A DNA stretch of 61,026 nucleotides, from the NCBI GenBank assembly GCA_964496575.1, contig CAZCAC010000046.1:1-61026 (forward strand). Reading direction: 5' to 3'. This document shows positions 8,367 through 16,516 of this stretch, piece after piece. Made by a program: the position numbers and the translations under genes. Positions within the stretch are counted from its first letter, which is position 1, and every line of letters begins with the position of its first letter. Source of the DNA: CAZCAC01 sp964496575. Lineage in GTDB: Bacteria; Planctomycetota; UBA1135; GCA-002686595. Under the pieces are notes generated by a model. That model searched no databases and had not been told where the DNA came from. It worked only from the letters and a program-made list of their open reading frames with translations.

Positions 8367-9356
8367 ATGGCAGATCCGGATCGGGACGGCAATCGCCCGC
8401 GGCGGGCTTTTCTGCTCTTCGGCCTGGGCGCCCTGGGATCCCTCGGGGTGAAGTGGCTCCCACGGTTCTCCAGTCTGTGGCCTTCCCCGCCGGCGACCAC
8501 CGTCTTCTGGGGCGCGGATCGCGACGGGGAGCGGGTGGTCGGGCTGGACCGCGACCTCTTCGCCACCCGCTCCTGGCCGGTGGAGTGCCCGATCGACCTG
8601 GTCCCGGGCGGAGAGGGCTCGCTGTGGGTGCTGCGGGCCGATCGCGCCGACGCCACCGCCCTTCCCCGCCTCCTCCGCCTCTCGGCCGAGGGGGAGGCGC
8701 TCCTCGACCTGCCGCTGCCGGGGGCGGAGAGGATCCACGCCGCGGGGGGCGGGGGCGAGTGCCTGGCGCTCGTGGGCGGGGAGGGGGGAGGTCGGCTGTG
8801 CCGGATCGACCCCGCCGGGGAGCCCGTCGTGCAGGCCAGGGCGGAGCCCGGGGCGCGCCTCGCCGTCGGGGCCGGGGGGGTCCTGCTCGCGGAGGGGGAG
8901 GGCCTGCGCCTGGTCGGCGGGGAGGCGCACGCCCGGCTCCCGGGGGGAAGGGCGCTCGCCGTCTGCCCCGCGGGGTCGGGGTGGTGGCTGGTCGTGGAGC
9001 GGGGTGGGGAGCGCTCTCTCCAGCGGCTCGACGCCCGCCTCGACAGCCGGCTCCGCCGCTCGCTCGCCGACCTCGACCTCGACGCCGAGGGGATCCCGTT
9101 GCTCGCCCCCTGCCCCGAGCGCGGCGGAGTGTGGCTCGTGAATCCGCGCGGTGAGGCCGTGCGCTTCGACGCCGCGGGCCGCGTCCGCGCGCGCGGCGCC
9201 TCCCCGCTGCCGGGAGTCGAGGGCTGCGTGGCCACCGAGGAGGGCGGCGTGCTGCTGGCCCTCCCCGGTGCGATCGTGCGCCTCGACTTCAGGGGACGGC
9301 CGTGCCCCGGCCAGGGAGGGTTCGACTTCCTGGTGGCGCTGGCGCGAGAGGGGTGA
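8367..9356 (+). CDS. Membrane-anchored or secreted propeller-like protein of unknown function
   Basis: A 329-residue protein. Basic residues near the N terminus (DRDGNRPRRAF) precede a hydrophobic stretch (LLFGLGALGSLGV), which suggests a signal or anchor. The rest is built of short beta-rich units with recurring patterns such as LRLSAEGEALLDLPLPG, CRIDPAGEPVVQ and VWLVNPRGEAVRFDAAGRV, typical of NHL/WD-type propeller blades. No catalytic motif is visible. Glycine and arginine codons are very frequent and the coding DNA is extremely GC-rich. It is divergent from the YgfZ-like gene and convergent with the Nudix gene, ending 9 bases before it. Function unknown. Confidence 0.6.
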   Translation: MADPDRDGNRPRRAFLLFGLGALGSLGVKWLPRFSSLWPSPPATTVFWGADRDGERVVGLDRDLFATRSWPVECPIDLVPGGEGSLWVLRADRADATALPRLLRLSAEGEALLDLPLPGAERIHAAGGGGECLALVGGEGGGRLCRIDPAGEPVVQARAEPGARLAVGAGGVLLAEGEGLRLVGGEAHARLPGGRALAVCPAGSGWWLVVERGGERSLQRLDARLDSRLRRSLADLDLDAEGIPLLAPCPERGGVWLVNPRGEAVRFDAAGRVRARGASPLPGVEGCVATEEGGVLLALPGAIVRLDFRGRPCPGQGGFDFLVALAREG

Positions 9357-9365
9357 CCTTCGCGG

Positions 9366-9908
9366 CTACCCGAGTCGCTCGAGCACCAGCGCCGCGCCGA
9401 TCAAGGTCTTCGCGTCGCCATTCTCCCCGCCGAGGATCTCCGCGGGGGTCGACCAGGTCACCTCGATCTCCTCGTCGTCATCGGCGGGAGCGCCGCCCCC
9501 CGGGATCGCTCGCAGCTGCGTGGCGAGAAAGATGTGGATCACCTCCGAGGAGAAACCCGCGGCGGGCACGATCGAGCGCAGTGGTTCCCAGTGGGCCGCC
9601 TCGAAGCCGGTCTCCTCCTCGAGCTCCCGGCGCGCCGCACCCTCGATAGACTCACCGCCCTCGAGTCGTCCGGCGGGAATCTCGACGGTCCAGTCTCCGA
9701 GCGCGTGCCGGTACTGCCGCACCAGGAGCATCCGACCCTCATCGCCGAGGGCGACGACCGCCACGGCTCCGGGGTGATCGATCACGTCGATCGCCTGCTC
9801 GATTCCCGAGGGCAGCGAGGCCCTCTCGTGCAGGAGGCGAAAGACCCTTCCCTCGTGCAGGAGCTCGGACGAGATCACCCGGACGTCGGGATGGCGCTGG
9901 CGGGGCAT
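9366..9908 (-). CDS. Nudix hydrolase, ADP-ribose pyrophosphatase-like
   Basis: A 180-residue protein with a complete Nudix box (GRLEGGESIEGAARRELEEE followed by TG), fitting Gx5Ex7REUxEExGU, whose glutamates bind the divalent metal. The flanking text (VRQYRHALGDWTVEIPAG before the box and a long acidic segment after it) is typical of the ADP-ribose/NudF subgroup, which hydrolyses ADP-ribose or related nucleoside diphosphate derivatives. I prefer the ATG at 9908; an in-frame GTG at 9929 would add seven residues. It is convergent with the propeller-like gene. Substrate specificity is inferred from family resemblance only. Confidence 0.85.
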   Translation of the reverse strand: MPRQRHPDVRVISSELLHEGRVFRLLHERASLPSGIEQAIDVIDHPGAVAVVALGDEGRMLLVRQYRHALGDWTVEIPAGRLEGGESIEGAARRELEEETGFEAAHWEPLRSIVPAAGFSSEVIHIFLATQLRAIPGGGAPADDDEEIEVTWSTPAEILGGENGDAKTLIGAALVLERLG

Positions 9909-9981
9909 GGCAGGGGGTATAGCAAGCACCGCCCCCCGCGAGGGAAATCGCGGTGAGCGGTGGTGAGTAGGAAGTGTAAGA

Positions 9982-10290
9982 TCAGCCCTCGACGACCGAC
10001 TCTTCGCGCCGGGCGCGCGACTTGGGAGTCGAATCCTCGGGGACGTCCTGGGCGGCGCGCTCGAGGCCGGCCAGGAACGCGAGAGTCATGTTCGAGAGAT
10101 CACCTCGACCGTTGTCGACCGCGACCTGGGAAAAGCGCCGCAAGGACCGGTGGACCTTGGGGAGCTCCTTCAGCACCGCGGCGTCCTTGCGCTGCTTGGC
10201 CTTCATTCGCTGTTCGACCTTGCGGATCCGATCCTGCAAGTCCGAGATCAACTCTTCGTCCGTGCGTCGGTTGTACGATCGTTTTGCCAT
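9982..10290 (-). CDS. Small basic coiled-coil protein, conserved-looking hypothetical
   Basis: A 102-residue protein starting MAKRSYNRRTDEELI. The first half is strongly charged and heptad-like (DLQDRIRKVEQRMKAKQRKD), consistent with a coiled coil. A second helical stretch (VLKELPKVHRSLRRFSQVAV) is followed by a flexible, charged C-terminal tail. There is no signal peptide or metal motif. I do not recognise a named family. The high positive charge and small size would fit a nucleic-acid or ribosome-associated protein, but that is a guess. The ATG at 10290 is preferred over an in-frame upstream start at 10356 because the longer form adds low-quality sequence. Confidence 0.6.
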   Translation of the reverse strand: MAKRSYNRRTDEELISDLQDRIRKVEQRMKAKQRKDAAVLKELPKVHRSLRRFSQVAVDNGRGDLSNMTLAFLAGLERAAQDVPEDSTPKSRARREESVVEG

Positions 10291-10749
10291 CTTTGAATAC
10301 TCTTTGGAATCTGAGATTCGGATCCCGGAGACCGCGTCTGGGCGGGGGAGGCCCACGACCGTGAATCCGGGCCTCTTGCATGAGCCGGTTCCCGATAGTC
10401 CGAGACTGGGTCAAACTGCCCATACTCGAGAGCTGATGAAAGTAGCTCGCCTCCGAGGAGCGACTACGATTTCATGCTTCGAGAATAGGTTCAGCCGGCC
10501 AAAACTCAATGATCTTCGATGGCAAACCGGACAATTCAGGCTGCATCTCCCGTGCGAAGACCGTTTCTGGAATGACTTCGAGGATTGCCCCGGTCCTTCT
10601 TCCGTCCGATTCTGGTATCATCCTCGGCTTCCTCATTCCGTTCCCGATTCCGGGGTCACTCACCCCCGGTTGAGGGAGTATTCGCCCCTCGTATCCGGAG
10701 CGGATCACCGCGGCCCGTCCCCCTTCCCCCCTAGAGGCACCAGACTCCC
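10291..10749. other. 459-base intergenic region, less GC-rich than its surroundings
   Basis: This separates the small coiled-coil gene from hpt, which are divergent. It is visibly richer in A and T than the neighbouring genes. Short open frames exist on both strands, for example 10472-10708 minus, but none shows protein-like conservation or a good start. It probably holds the two divergent promoters. I could not identify an RNA gene or riboswitch in it. Confidence 0.5.
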
Positions 10750-11319
10750 GTGCACGAAGACATCGAGAGAATACTCCTAGACGAGGACCAGATCGTGGCC
10801 GGCATCGACCGGGTGGCTCGCGAGGTCACCACGGAGTACACGGGGCGGCGGTTCACCGTGGTCTCGGTCCTCAAGGGTTCGTGCGTCTTCGCCTCCGACT
10901 TGATCCGGCGGATTCCGATCCCGCTCGAGCTGGCCTTCGTCTCCGCCTCCAGCTACGGCGACGGCACGACGTCGGGAGACCTGGACCTGAACTTCTTCCC
11001 GACCGATCAGGAGATACGCGGCCGAAACATCCTCCTCGTCGATGATATCCTCGACACCGGCCGGACGATGTCCAGCTTGGTCGAGGCCTTCCAGCGGCGC
11101 GGTGCGGCGGACGTGCGCACCTGTGTGTTCCTCGACAAACCGGAGGGGCGCGCGGTCGAGTTCGACGCGAACTTCCGATGCTTCGAAGTCGAGAACCTGT
11201 TCGTCGTCGGCTTTGGCCTGGACTACGCCGGCGAGTACCGCAACCTTCCCTACGTCGGGGCCTTGCGCCCCGAGATCTACGAGCGCGCCTCCTCGGAGAC
11301 CACCGAGGTCGTCGGCTGA
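10750..11319 (+). CDS. hpt: Hypoxanthine phosphoribosyltransferase
   Basis: A 189-residue type I phosphoribosyltransferase, normal length for Hpt. The pyrophosphate loop is VSVLKGS. The flexible loop region is SASSYGDGTTSG. The PRPP-binding motif is ILLVDDILDTGRT, with the two acidic residues that contact the ribose. The C-terminal purine-binding segment is FVVGFGLDYAGEYRNLPYVG. The enzyme salvages hypoxanthine (often also guanine) with PRPP to give IMP or GMP in the cytoplasm. Translation appears to start at GTG 10750; no strong ribosome binding site precedes it. The next gene begins 7 bases after the stop, so the two are likely co-transcribed. Confidence 0.93.
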   Translation: MHEDIERILLDEDQIVAGIDRVAREVTTEYTGRRFTVVSVLKGSCVFASDLIRRIPIPLELAFVSASSYGDGTTSGDLDLNFFPTDQEIRGRNILLVDDILDTGRTMSSLVEAFQRRGAADVRTCVFLDKPEGRAVEFDANFRCFEVENLFVVGFGLDYAGEYRNLPYVGALRPEIYERASSETTEVVG

Positions 11320-11326
11320 CAGATCG

Positions 11327-12358
11327 GTGACCGAACACTACGTGGTGCCGCGCGAGCGGCACGGCATCGAGCTCGATGAGCTCTTGTGCCTCCACTACCC
11401 GCTCCTGACCAAGGGTTTCATCCGGCGTCAGGTGCGCGCGGGCAAAGTGCTGGTGGACGGGGAGCGGTCCCTGCCGAGCACGCACCTGCGCACCGATCAG
11501 GTCGTCTCGATCGACATCGACGAGGACTCGGGCGATCTGCCGAAGCCTCCGGTGGCGCCGTGCCTCGCGCTCGACGTCCTGTACGAGGACGACGAGGTGC
11601 TGGCCATCGACAAGCCGGCCGGATTGCCAGTGGAGCCCGAGCGCTGGGCGCGGGGGAACGCCTGCCTCTCGGGTGCGCTCCTGGAGCTGGCGCTGCAGCG
11701 CGCCGAGTCGACCGCCGCAGAGGGTGAAGACACCCCCGAGGGGCTCGGGTTTCGCCCGCGGCTCGTCCACCGCATCGACAAGGGCACCAGCGGCGTGGTG
11801 CTGGTCGCCAAGACGCTCTCGGCGGAGCGTCGCCTCCGCGAGGCGTTCGCCGCCGGCGACGTGCGGAAGGCGTATCTCGCCCTGGTCGAGGGGGAGTATC
11901 CACTCGACGACGGGGAGACCGAGACCATCGATCTGTCGATCGGTCCCGACCGGCGGAAGTCGGGGCGGATGCAGGTGCTGGAGAAGAACGGCAAGCCGTC
12001 TCGTACGAGGGTCGGGATCGAGTCGCGGTACCACGGCTATACGCTCTTGCGCTGTGAGCCACTGAGCGGCCGGACGCACCAGATCCGCGTCCACCTCTCG
12101 GCGAGCGGCTTTCCGCTGGCGGTCGATGACGTCTACGGACGTCGGAGCTCGCTGGCGCTCTCGGAGATCAAGAGCAACTACCGACCCAAGCGCGGTGGCC
12201 ACGAGGCCCCGTTGATCGATCGGCTGACCCTGCACGCCCTGGAGCTCGGCTTTCCCGATGGAGAAGATCGAACTCGATTCGTGGAGGCTCCGCCCCCCAA
12301 GGACTACCAGCGCGTGCTCAAGCAGCTCGCCAAGGTGCGACCCTACCGACGCCGATGA
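11327..12358 (+). CDS. RluA-family pseudouridine synthase
   Basis: A 343-residue protein. An S4-like RNA-binding segment lies at about residues 12-50 (LTKGFIRRQVRAGKVLVDG). The RluA catalytic domain follows, with the conserved HRIDKGTSG motif in which Asp is the nucleophile that attacks the target uridine. Further motifs are LYEDDEVLAIDKPAGLPVEP and CEPLSGRTHQIRVHLSASG. Such enzymes isomerise specific uridines in rRNA or tRNA. The GTG at 11327 follows the hpt stop closely. Its stop overlaps the start of truD by four bases (ATGA), so two pseudouridine synthases of different families are translationally coupled. The target site cannot be assigned from sequence alone. Confidence 0.9.
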   Translation: MTEHYVVPRERHGIELDELLCLHYPLLTKGFIRRQVRAGKVLVDGERSLPSTHLRTDQVVSIDIDEDSGDLPKPPVAPCLALDVLYEDDEVLAIDKPAGLPVEPERWARGNACLSGALLELALQRAESTAAEGEDTPEGLGFRPRLVHRIDKGTSGVVLVAKTLSAERRLREAFAAGDVRKAYLALVEGEYPLDDGETETIDLSIGPDRRKSGRMQVLEKNGKPSRTRVGIESRYHGYTLLRCEPLSGRTHQIRVHLSASGFPLAVDDVYGRRSSLALSEIKSNYRPKRGGHEAPLIDRLTLHALELGFPDGEDRTRFVEAPPPKDYQRVLKQLAKVRPYRRR

Positions 12359-13716
12359 AGCTCAAGAGCAAGCCCGGGGACTTCAAGGTGCAGGAAGTGC
12401 TCGACCGCGACTACGTGAAGGATTCGGGGCCGTACCGGGTCTACCTCGTCACCAAGCGGAAGATGACCTCCCTCGACGCCGCGGCCGTTCTCGCTCAGGA
12501 GGCGAACGTGGACGTCGCGGAGGTCTCCATGGCGGGCCTCAAGGACCGTCAGGGAGTCACCTCGCAGTACATGAGCCTCGCGGGCGGCAAGCGAGTCCAG
12601 CTCGACCGCCCGGAGCTCAAGATCGTGCCGGTGGGCCAGGCGGCCGAACCGCTCACGGCAGAGTTCAGCCGCGGCAACGAGTTCGAGCTGCGCCTGCGCG
12701 ACCTCGACCGCGGGGAGCGCCGGCTGATCGAACGAAACCGGGAGATGGTGGAGAAGCTCGGCGTGCCCAACTACTTCGACGAGCAGCGCTTCGGGAACCT
12801 GCGCCACGGCCAGGGCTGGGTGGCCAAGGAGCTGATGCTCGGTCGCCACGAGGTCGCGTTGAAGAAGCTCCTCGCGGCCGAGTCACCTCACGACGCCGGC
12901 CGGATCGCGGCGTTCAAGAAGGGACTGCGCGAGGCGTGGGGCGACTGGGCCGAGTGCCGCGACGTCGCCGGCCGCTTCAACCAGCACCACTCCGTCTTCG
13001 AGCACCTGCGCCGTGATCCGGACGACTTCGCCGGGGCGTTCTTCCACGTCGGCTCGAGGCTGCGCCTGATCCACCTCTACGCCTGGCAGTCGCACCTGTG
13101 GAACCGGGCGGTCGCGGCCTTCGTCGTCGGGCTCGGCGGACAGGACGTGCGGGTGGCCGAGTCGATCGAGGGGCCGCTGGTGTTCCAAAACATCAAGCTG
13201 GAGCTCCCCCGCGAGTGGGACGGCAAGTTCCGATTGCCCGGCGAGGCCCTCGAGGACGTCACCGTGCCGCGGCAGCGCGAGCTCCTGGAGGAGGCGCTGG
13301 CGGGCGAGGGGATGGTGCCCGATCAGTTCCGCATCGAAGGGGTCAGCGGCTTTCGCCTGAAGGGGGAGGAGCGTCGCCTGTTCGTCAAGCCGCGCCGATT
13401 CCGGATGAGGATCCCGGTGCGAGCGGGACAGAGGAGCAGCAACGCCGATCTCGCCTTCGAGCTCCCGCGCGGCGCGTACGCGACGCTGATCGTGCGCGGA
13501 CTCACCTCCTTCACGGTCACCGGCCCGGTCAACCTCGATCGGCGGCGGGACTCCGGACCCGGTGACGGTCCGGGCGGATCCACGCGCGGCCGGCGCTGGC
13601 AGGGCGAGAACGTCCCCCCGCCGGCGCCTCAGGGCCGGCCCCACCGCGGTCGCGGTCCGGGACCGGGTCGAGGGCCGGGCCGAGGCCCGGGACGGGAGCG
13701 CCGCGGCCGGCCCTGA
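12355..13716 (+). CDS. truD: tRNA pseudouridine synthase D with Arg/Gly/Pro-rich tail
   Basis: A 453-residue TruD family protein. The catalytic aspartate is in AGLKDRQGVTSQY, and NYFDEQRFGNLRHGQGWVAK and LIHLYAWQSHLWNRAV are family hallmarks. TruD makes pseudouridine 13 in certain tRNAs. The body is slightly longer than the E. coli enzyme. After the conserved core (ending near RGLTSFTVTGPV) there is an extra tail of about 60 residues made almost only of Arg, Gly and Pro (for example RGPGPGRGPGRG). That looks like a disordered, RNA-binding RGG-like extension. The gene overlaps the upstream RluA-type gene by four bases. Confidence 0.92.
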   Translation: MKLKSKPGDFKVQEVLDRDYVKDSGPYRVYLVTKRKMTSLDAAAVLAQEANVDVAEVSMAGLKDRQGVTSQYMSLAGGKRVQLDRPELKIVPVGQAAEPLTAEFSRGNEFELRLRDLDRGERRLIERNREMVEKLGVPNYFDEQRFGNLRHGQGWVAKELMLGRHEVALKKLLAAESPHDAGRIAAFKKGLREAWGDWAECRDVAGRFNQHHSVFEHLRRDPDDFAGAFFHVGSRLRLIHLYAWQSHLWNRAVAAFVVGLGGQDVRVAESIEGPLVFQNIKLELPREWDGKFRLPGEALEDVTVPRQRELLEEALAGEGMVPDQFRIEGVSGFRLKGEERRLFVKPRRFRMRIPVRAGQRSSNADLAFELPRGAYATLIVRGLTSFTVTGPVNLDRRRDSGPGDGPGGSTRGRRWQGENVPPPAPQGRPHRGRGPGPGRGPGRGPGRERRGRP

Positions 13717-13825
13717 CCACCGCGAGAAAAGGCACCGTGGCGCGGCGATGGGGATCGAGGGAAACGATTCGAGTAGACTCGTCCCACCTTCTTCCCCCTC
13801 CCCGGCTCCAACCCCTTCGCGAAAC

Positions 13826-14695
13826 ATGACCCAGGGACACGTCGTAGGCGTCATCGGCGGCTCCGGACTGTACGAGATGGACGGCCTCGAGGCGATCGAG
13901 AGCATCGCCCTGGAGACGCCCTTCGGCGCTCCCAGCGACTCCTACCTCACCGGAGACCTCGATGGAACCCGGATGGTCTTCCTGCCGCGCCACGGCCTCG
14001 GCCACCTCAAGAACCCGACGGAGATCAACTTCCGGGCGAACATCTGGGGATTGAAGAAGCTCGGCGTGAGCCGGATCATCTCGATCTCGGCGGTCGGCTC
14101 GATGCGCGAGGATATCGAGCCGGGTGACTTCGTGCTGGTCGACCAGTTCTTCGATCGCACCCGCCACCGCGTCGACACCTTCTTCCGGGACGGTGTCGTC
14201 GCCCACGTGATGTTCGCCGACCCGATCTGCGAGGAGGTGCGCCAGATCCTCCTGGCGACGGCCGGGGAGATCGGGGTCCGCTGCCACGACGGCGGGACCT
14301 ACATCAACATGGAGGGGCCGCAGTTCTCCACGCGCGCGGAGTCGAAGATCTACCGCCAGTGGGGGGTCGACGTGATCGGCATGACCAACCTCCAGGAGGC
14401 GCGACTGGCCCGGGAGGCGGAGATCGGCTATTCGACGGTCGCCATGGCCACCGACTACGACTGCTGGCACGAGACCCACGACGACGTGACCGTGGAGGCG
14501 GTCCTGGAGATCATGCACGCCAACGTCGAGCGGGCGCGCGCTCTGATCCGGGCCGCGGCCCCGCGGGTGGCCGCCATGGGGGCTTGTTCTTGCGATACGG
14601 CACTCCAGCATGCGATCATGACCGCTCGGGACCGGATTCCCGACGAGGCGCGCACCCGCCTCGGCCTGCTTATCGACAAGTACATGGAGGGGTGA
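13826..14695 (+). CDS. mtnP: S-methyl-5'-thioadenosine phosphorylase
   Basis: A 289-residue PNP/MTAP-fold enzyme, close to the usual length. Conserved elements are GVIGGSGLYEM at the N terminus (phosphate loop), LPRHGLGHLKNPTEINFRAN, YINMEGPQFSTRAESKIYR, and MATDYDCWH, where the Asp-x-Asp/Cys-Trp text is typical of MTA phosphorylases rather than purine nucleoside phosphorylases. It splits methylthioadenosine with phosphate into adenine and methylthioribose-1-phosphate, returning adenine to salvage. That fits its position downstream of hpt. The ATG at 13826 gives a start matching the family; an in-frame ATG at 13748 would add 26 low-complexity residues. No SAM-type riboswitch was recognised upstream. 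Confidence 0.92.
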   Translation: MTQGHVVGVIGGSGLYEMDGLEAIESIALETPFGAPSDSYLTGDLDGTRMVFLPRHGLGHLKNPTEINFRANIWGLKKLGVSRIISISAVGSMREDIEPGDFVLVDQFFDRTRHRVDTFFRDGVVAHVMFADPICEEVRQILLATAGEIGVRCHDGGTYINMEGPQFSTRAESKIYRQWGVDVIGMTNLQEARLAREAEIGYSTVAMATDYDCWHETHDDVTVEAVLEIMHANVERARALIRAAAPRVAAMGACSCDTALQHAIMTARDRIPDEARTRLGLLIDKYMEG

Positions 14696-14704
14696 GCGAA
14701 GCTG

Positions 14705-16516
14705 ATGGTCAAGAACAGAGCCGGCCTGGTCACCTACCGAACCGGAAGGGCGAGCTCACGCGCCGGGCGGGCCCGGTGCCAGGGAACTCCCTGGTTGATC
14801 GGCGGGGTCTCCGCCGCACTCCTCGTCTCGATCGCCTGCCAGGAGAGGCGGCTTCCCTCCGCCGAGGCGATCGCCGAGCAGGCGAGAATCGTCGACGAGG
14901 AAGACCTGGAGCCACTCGACCACTTCGGGCCCCGGGTCGATCTGGAAGAGACCGGCCCCGCGCGCTTCGTCCGCCTGAACTACAACGCCTTCAAGCCGGA
15001 GCGGGCGATGGAGACGGTGCGCTTCATGGACGCGCGCTACCGGACCGTGGCGTCGGACGGCTTCAACGAGGTCCTCGACGAGCTCGAGAGACAGCTGCGC
15101 GAGAGCGGCTTCGGCGAAGACCCTCGCCTCGAGCTCCGGATCCTCGAGCGGAGGATGGACCAGCCCTCGTGGAACGGGCGCAGCGCGTCGCTCACCCTCC
15201 ATAGCCCCGGGGGCGAGTCGACGGTGCTGCACTCCTTCTCCGAGCCCAGCGATCCCGACCGCTGCATGCTCCCGGAGAATGCCTGGTCCGCGGACCTGAC
15301 CGCCGGCGTGGCGCTGGGGCTCGAGGAGCTCGACTCCGGAGAGATCCTGGTCACCGAGGCGAGGATGCGACCGGTCCTCCTGCGACGCGCCAAGTCGCGG
15401 GGTGCGATCGCCGTGGTCTCGGCCGACCTCGGGGTCTACAACGTCGACCACACCGACGAGGATCGCCACCAGGACGCGATCAGCTTCCGGCGTCTCGATC
15501 CGAAGCTGGCGATGCCCGCCGCGCAGATCTCGCCGCGATCCCACGAGAAGATCGTCGAGGCGGTCACCCGGTCGGGCGAGGCGAGCCTCACCCTGCAATC
15601 GCAGGCGGACATCGGCGGTCGGGTCGCACGCACGCTGGTGGCCACCTTCGTCGGCGAGTCCCGGCCCGACGAGGTCGTGGCCATGGCGAGTCACATCCAG
15701 GCCCCCGGGGCTTCCGACAACGCGAGCGGCGCCGCCGGCATGCTCGAGTGCGCGCTCAACCTGCGCAAGATCCTCTACACGGGAGTGATCCCCTGGCCCG
15801 CGCGCAGCATCACCTTCATCTGGGGCGTGGAGAATGAAGGAACCGTCGACTGGCTCGCCGTGACCGAACGGACGCCGGTCGCCGCGGTGAACGCGGTGAT
15901 GGTCGGCCAGTCGCGCGAGAAGACCGGCGCCGTACCGCTGCTCGAGCGCTATCCCGACCCCGGCGCCGAGAACACGCTGCCGCCCGACGAGCACACGCTG
16001 TGGGGGATGCACGACGTCGAGGAAGAGTGGATCGTGCCCAACGGGCTCTCGATCATCGCTCGCTGCGCGATGGTCGACGTCGCCCGTCACGTGGGCGCCT
16101 GGGAGACCTTCGAGAACCCCTACGAAGGGGGCACCGATCACGAGAAGTTCCTCGAGGCGAGGATTCCCGTGGTGCTCTTCTGGCACTTCACCGACTTCAC
16201 CTTCAGCACCTCGCTCGACCGCGTGGACATGGTCGATCCCGAGGAGACCAGGCGCATGTCGGTCGCCGCGCTCTCCACCGTTCAGTCGATCGCCGATCCC
16301 GTGCCGGCCGACCTGAATCGCTACCTCGGGAGTTTGGTGTACGAGCGGCGCCTGCGCATCCAGGCCGCCGAGGAAGCGGAGGAGCCCGAGGTCGCCGAGG
16401 AGTGGCGCGTCTGGGCCGACGGCGCCCGACAGTGGTTCCGTATCCACTGCCTCGGGCTGGAGGGAGACGACGCGATCCTCCCGCGGGTGAAGAAGGCCGA
16501 GGAAGAGGACTCGTGA
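14705..16516 (+). CDS. M28-like exported peptidase homologue (paralogue A), metal site altered
   Basis: A 603-residue protein with an N-terminal hydrophobic segment ending in a lipobox-like VSIAC, so probably a lipoprotein. It has a PA-like insert (ARMRPVLLRRAKSRGAIAVV) followed by an M28-type aminopeptidase domain. HIQAPGASDNASGAAGMLE corresponds to the first metal-binding segment, GVENEGT to the glutamate pair, and GGTDHEKFLEARIPVV to the last histidine ligand. Two expected ligand-region positions differ. The usual His-x-Asp is His-Ile-Gln, and the usual Asp before MVG/MLG is Val (NAVMVGQ). Activity is therefore uncertain. Its stop overlaps the start of paralogue B (GTGA). Confidence 0.72.
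   Translation: MVKNRAGLVTYRTGRASSRAGRARCQGTPWLIGGVSAALLVSIACQERRLPSAEAIAEQARIVDEEDLEPLDHFGPRVDLEETGPARFVRLNYNAFKPERAMETVRFMDARYRTVASDGFNEVLDELERQLRESGFGEDPRLELRILERRMDQPSWNGRSASLTLHSPGGESTVLHSFSEPSDPDRCMLPENAWSADLTAGVALGLEELDSGEILVTEARMRPVLLRRAKSRGAIAVVSADLGVYNVDHTDEDRHQDAISFRRLDPKLAMPAAQISPRSHEKIVEAVTRSGEASLTLQSQADIGGRVARTLVATFVGESRPDEVVAMASHIQAPGASDNASGAAGMLECALNLRKILYTGVIPWPARSITFIWGVENEGTVDWLAVTERTPVAAVNAVMVGQSREKTGAVPLLERYPDPGAENTLPPDEHTLWGMHDVEEEWIVPNGLSIIARCAMVDVARHVGAWETFENPYEGGTDHEKFLEARIPVVLFWHFTDFTFSTSLDRVDMVDPEETRRMSVAALSTVQSIADPVPADLNRYLGSLVYERRLRIQAAEEAEEPEVAEEWRVWADGARQWFRIHCLGLEGDDAILPRVKKAEEEDS

Noticed and set aside
10472..10708. 78-codon minus-strand open frame upstream of hpt
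   Set aside because: No ribosome binding site, no recognisable protein character, and it lies in the probable divergent promoter region.
13717..13825. Possible SAM-type riboswitch before mtnP
   Set aside because: None of the conserved riboswitch elements could be found in the 109 bases.
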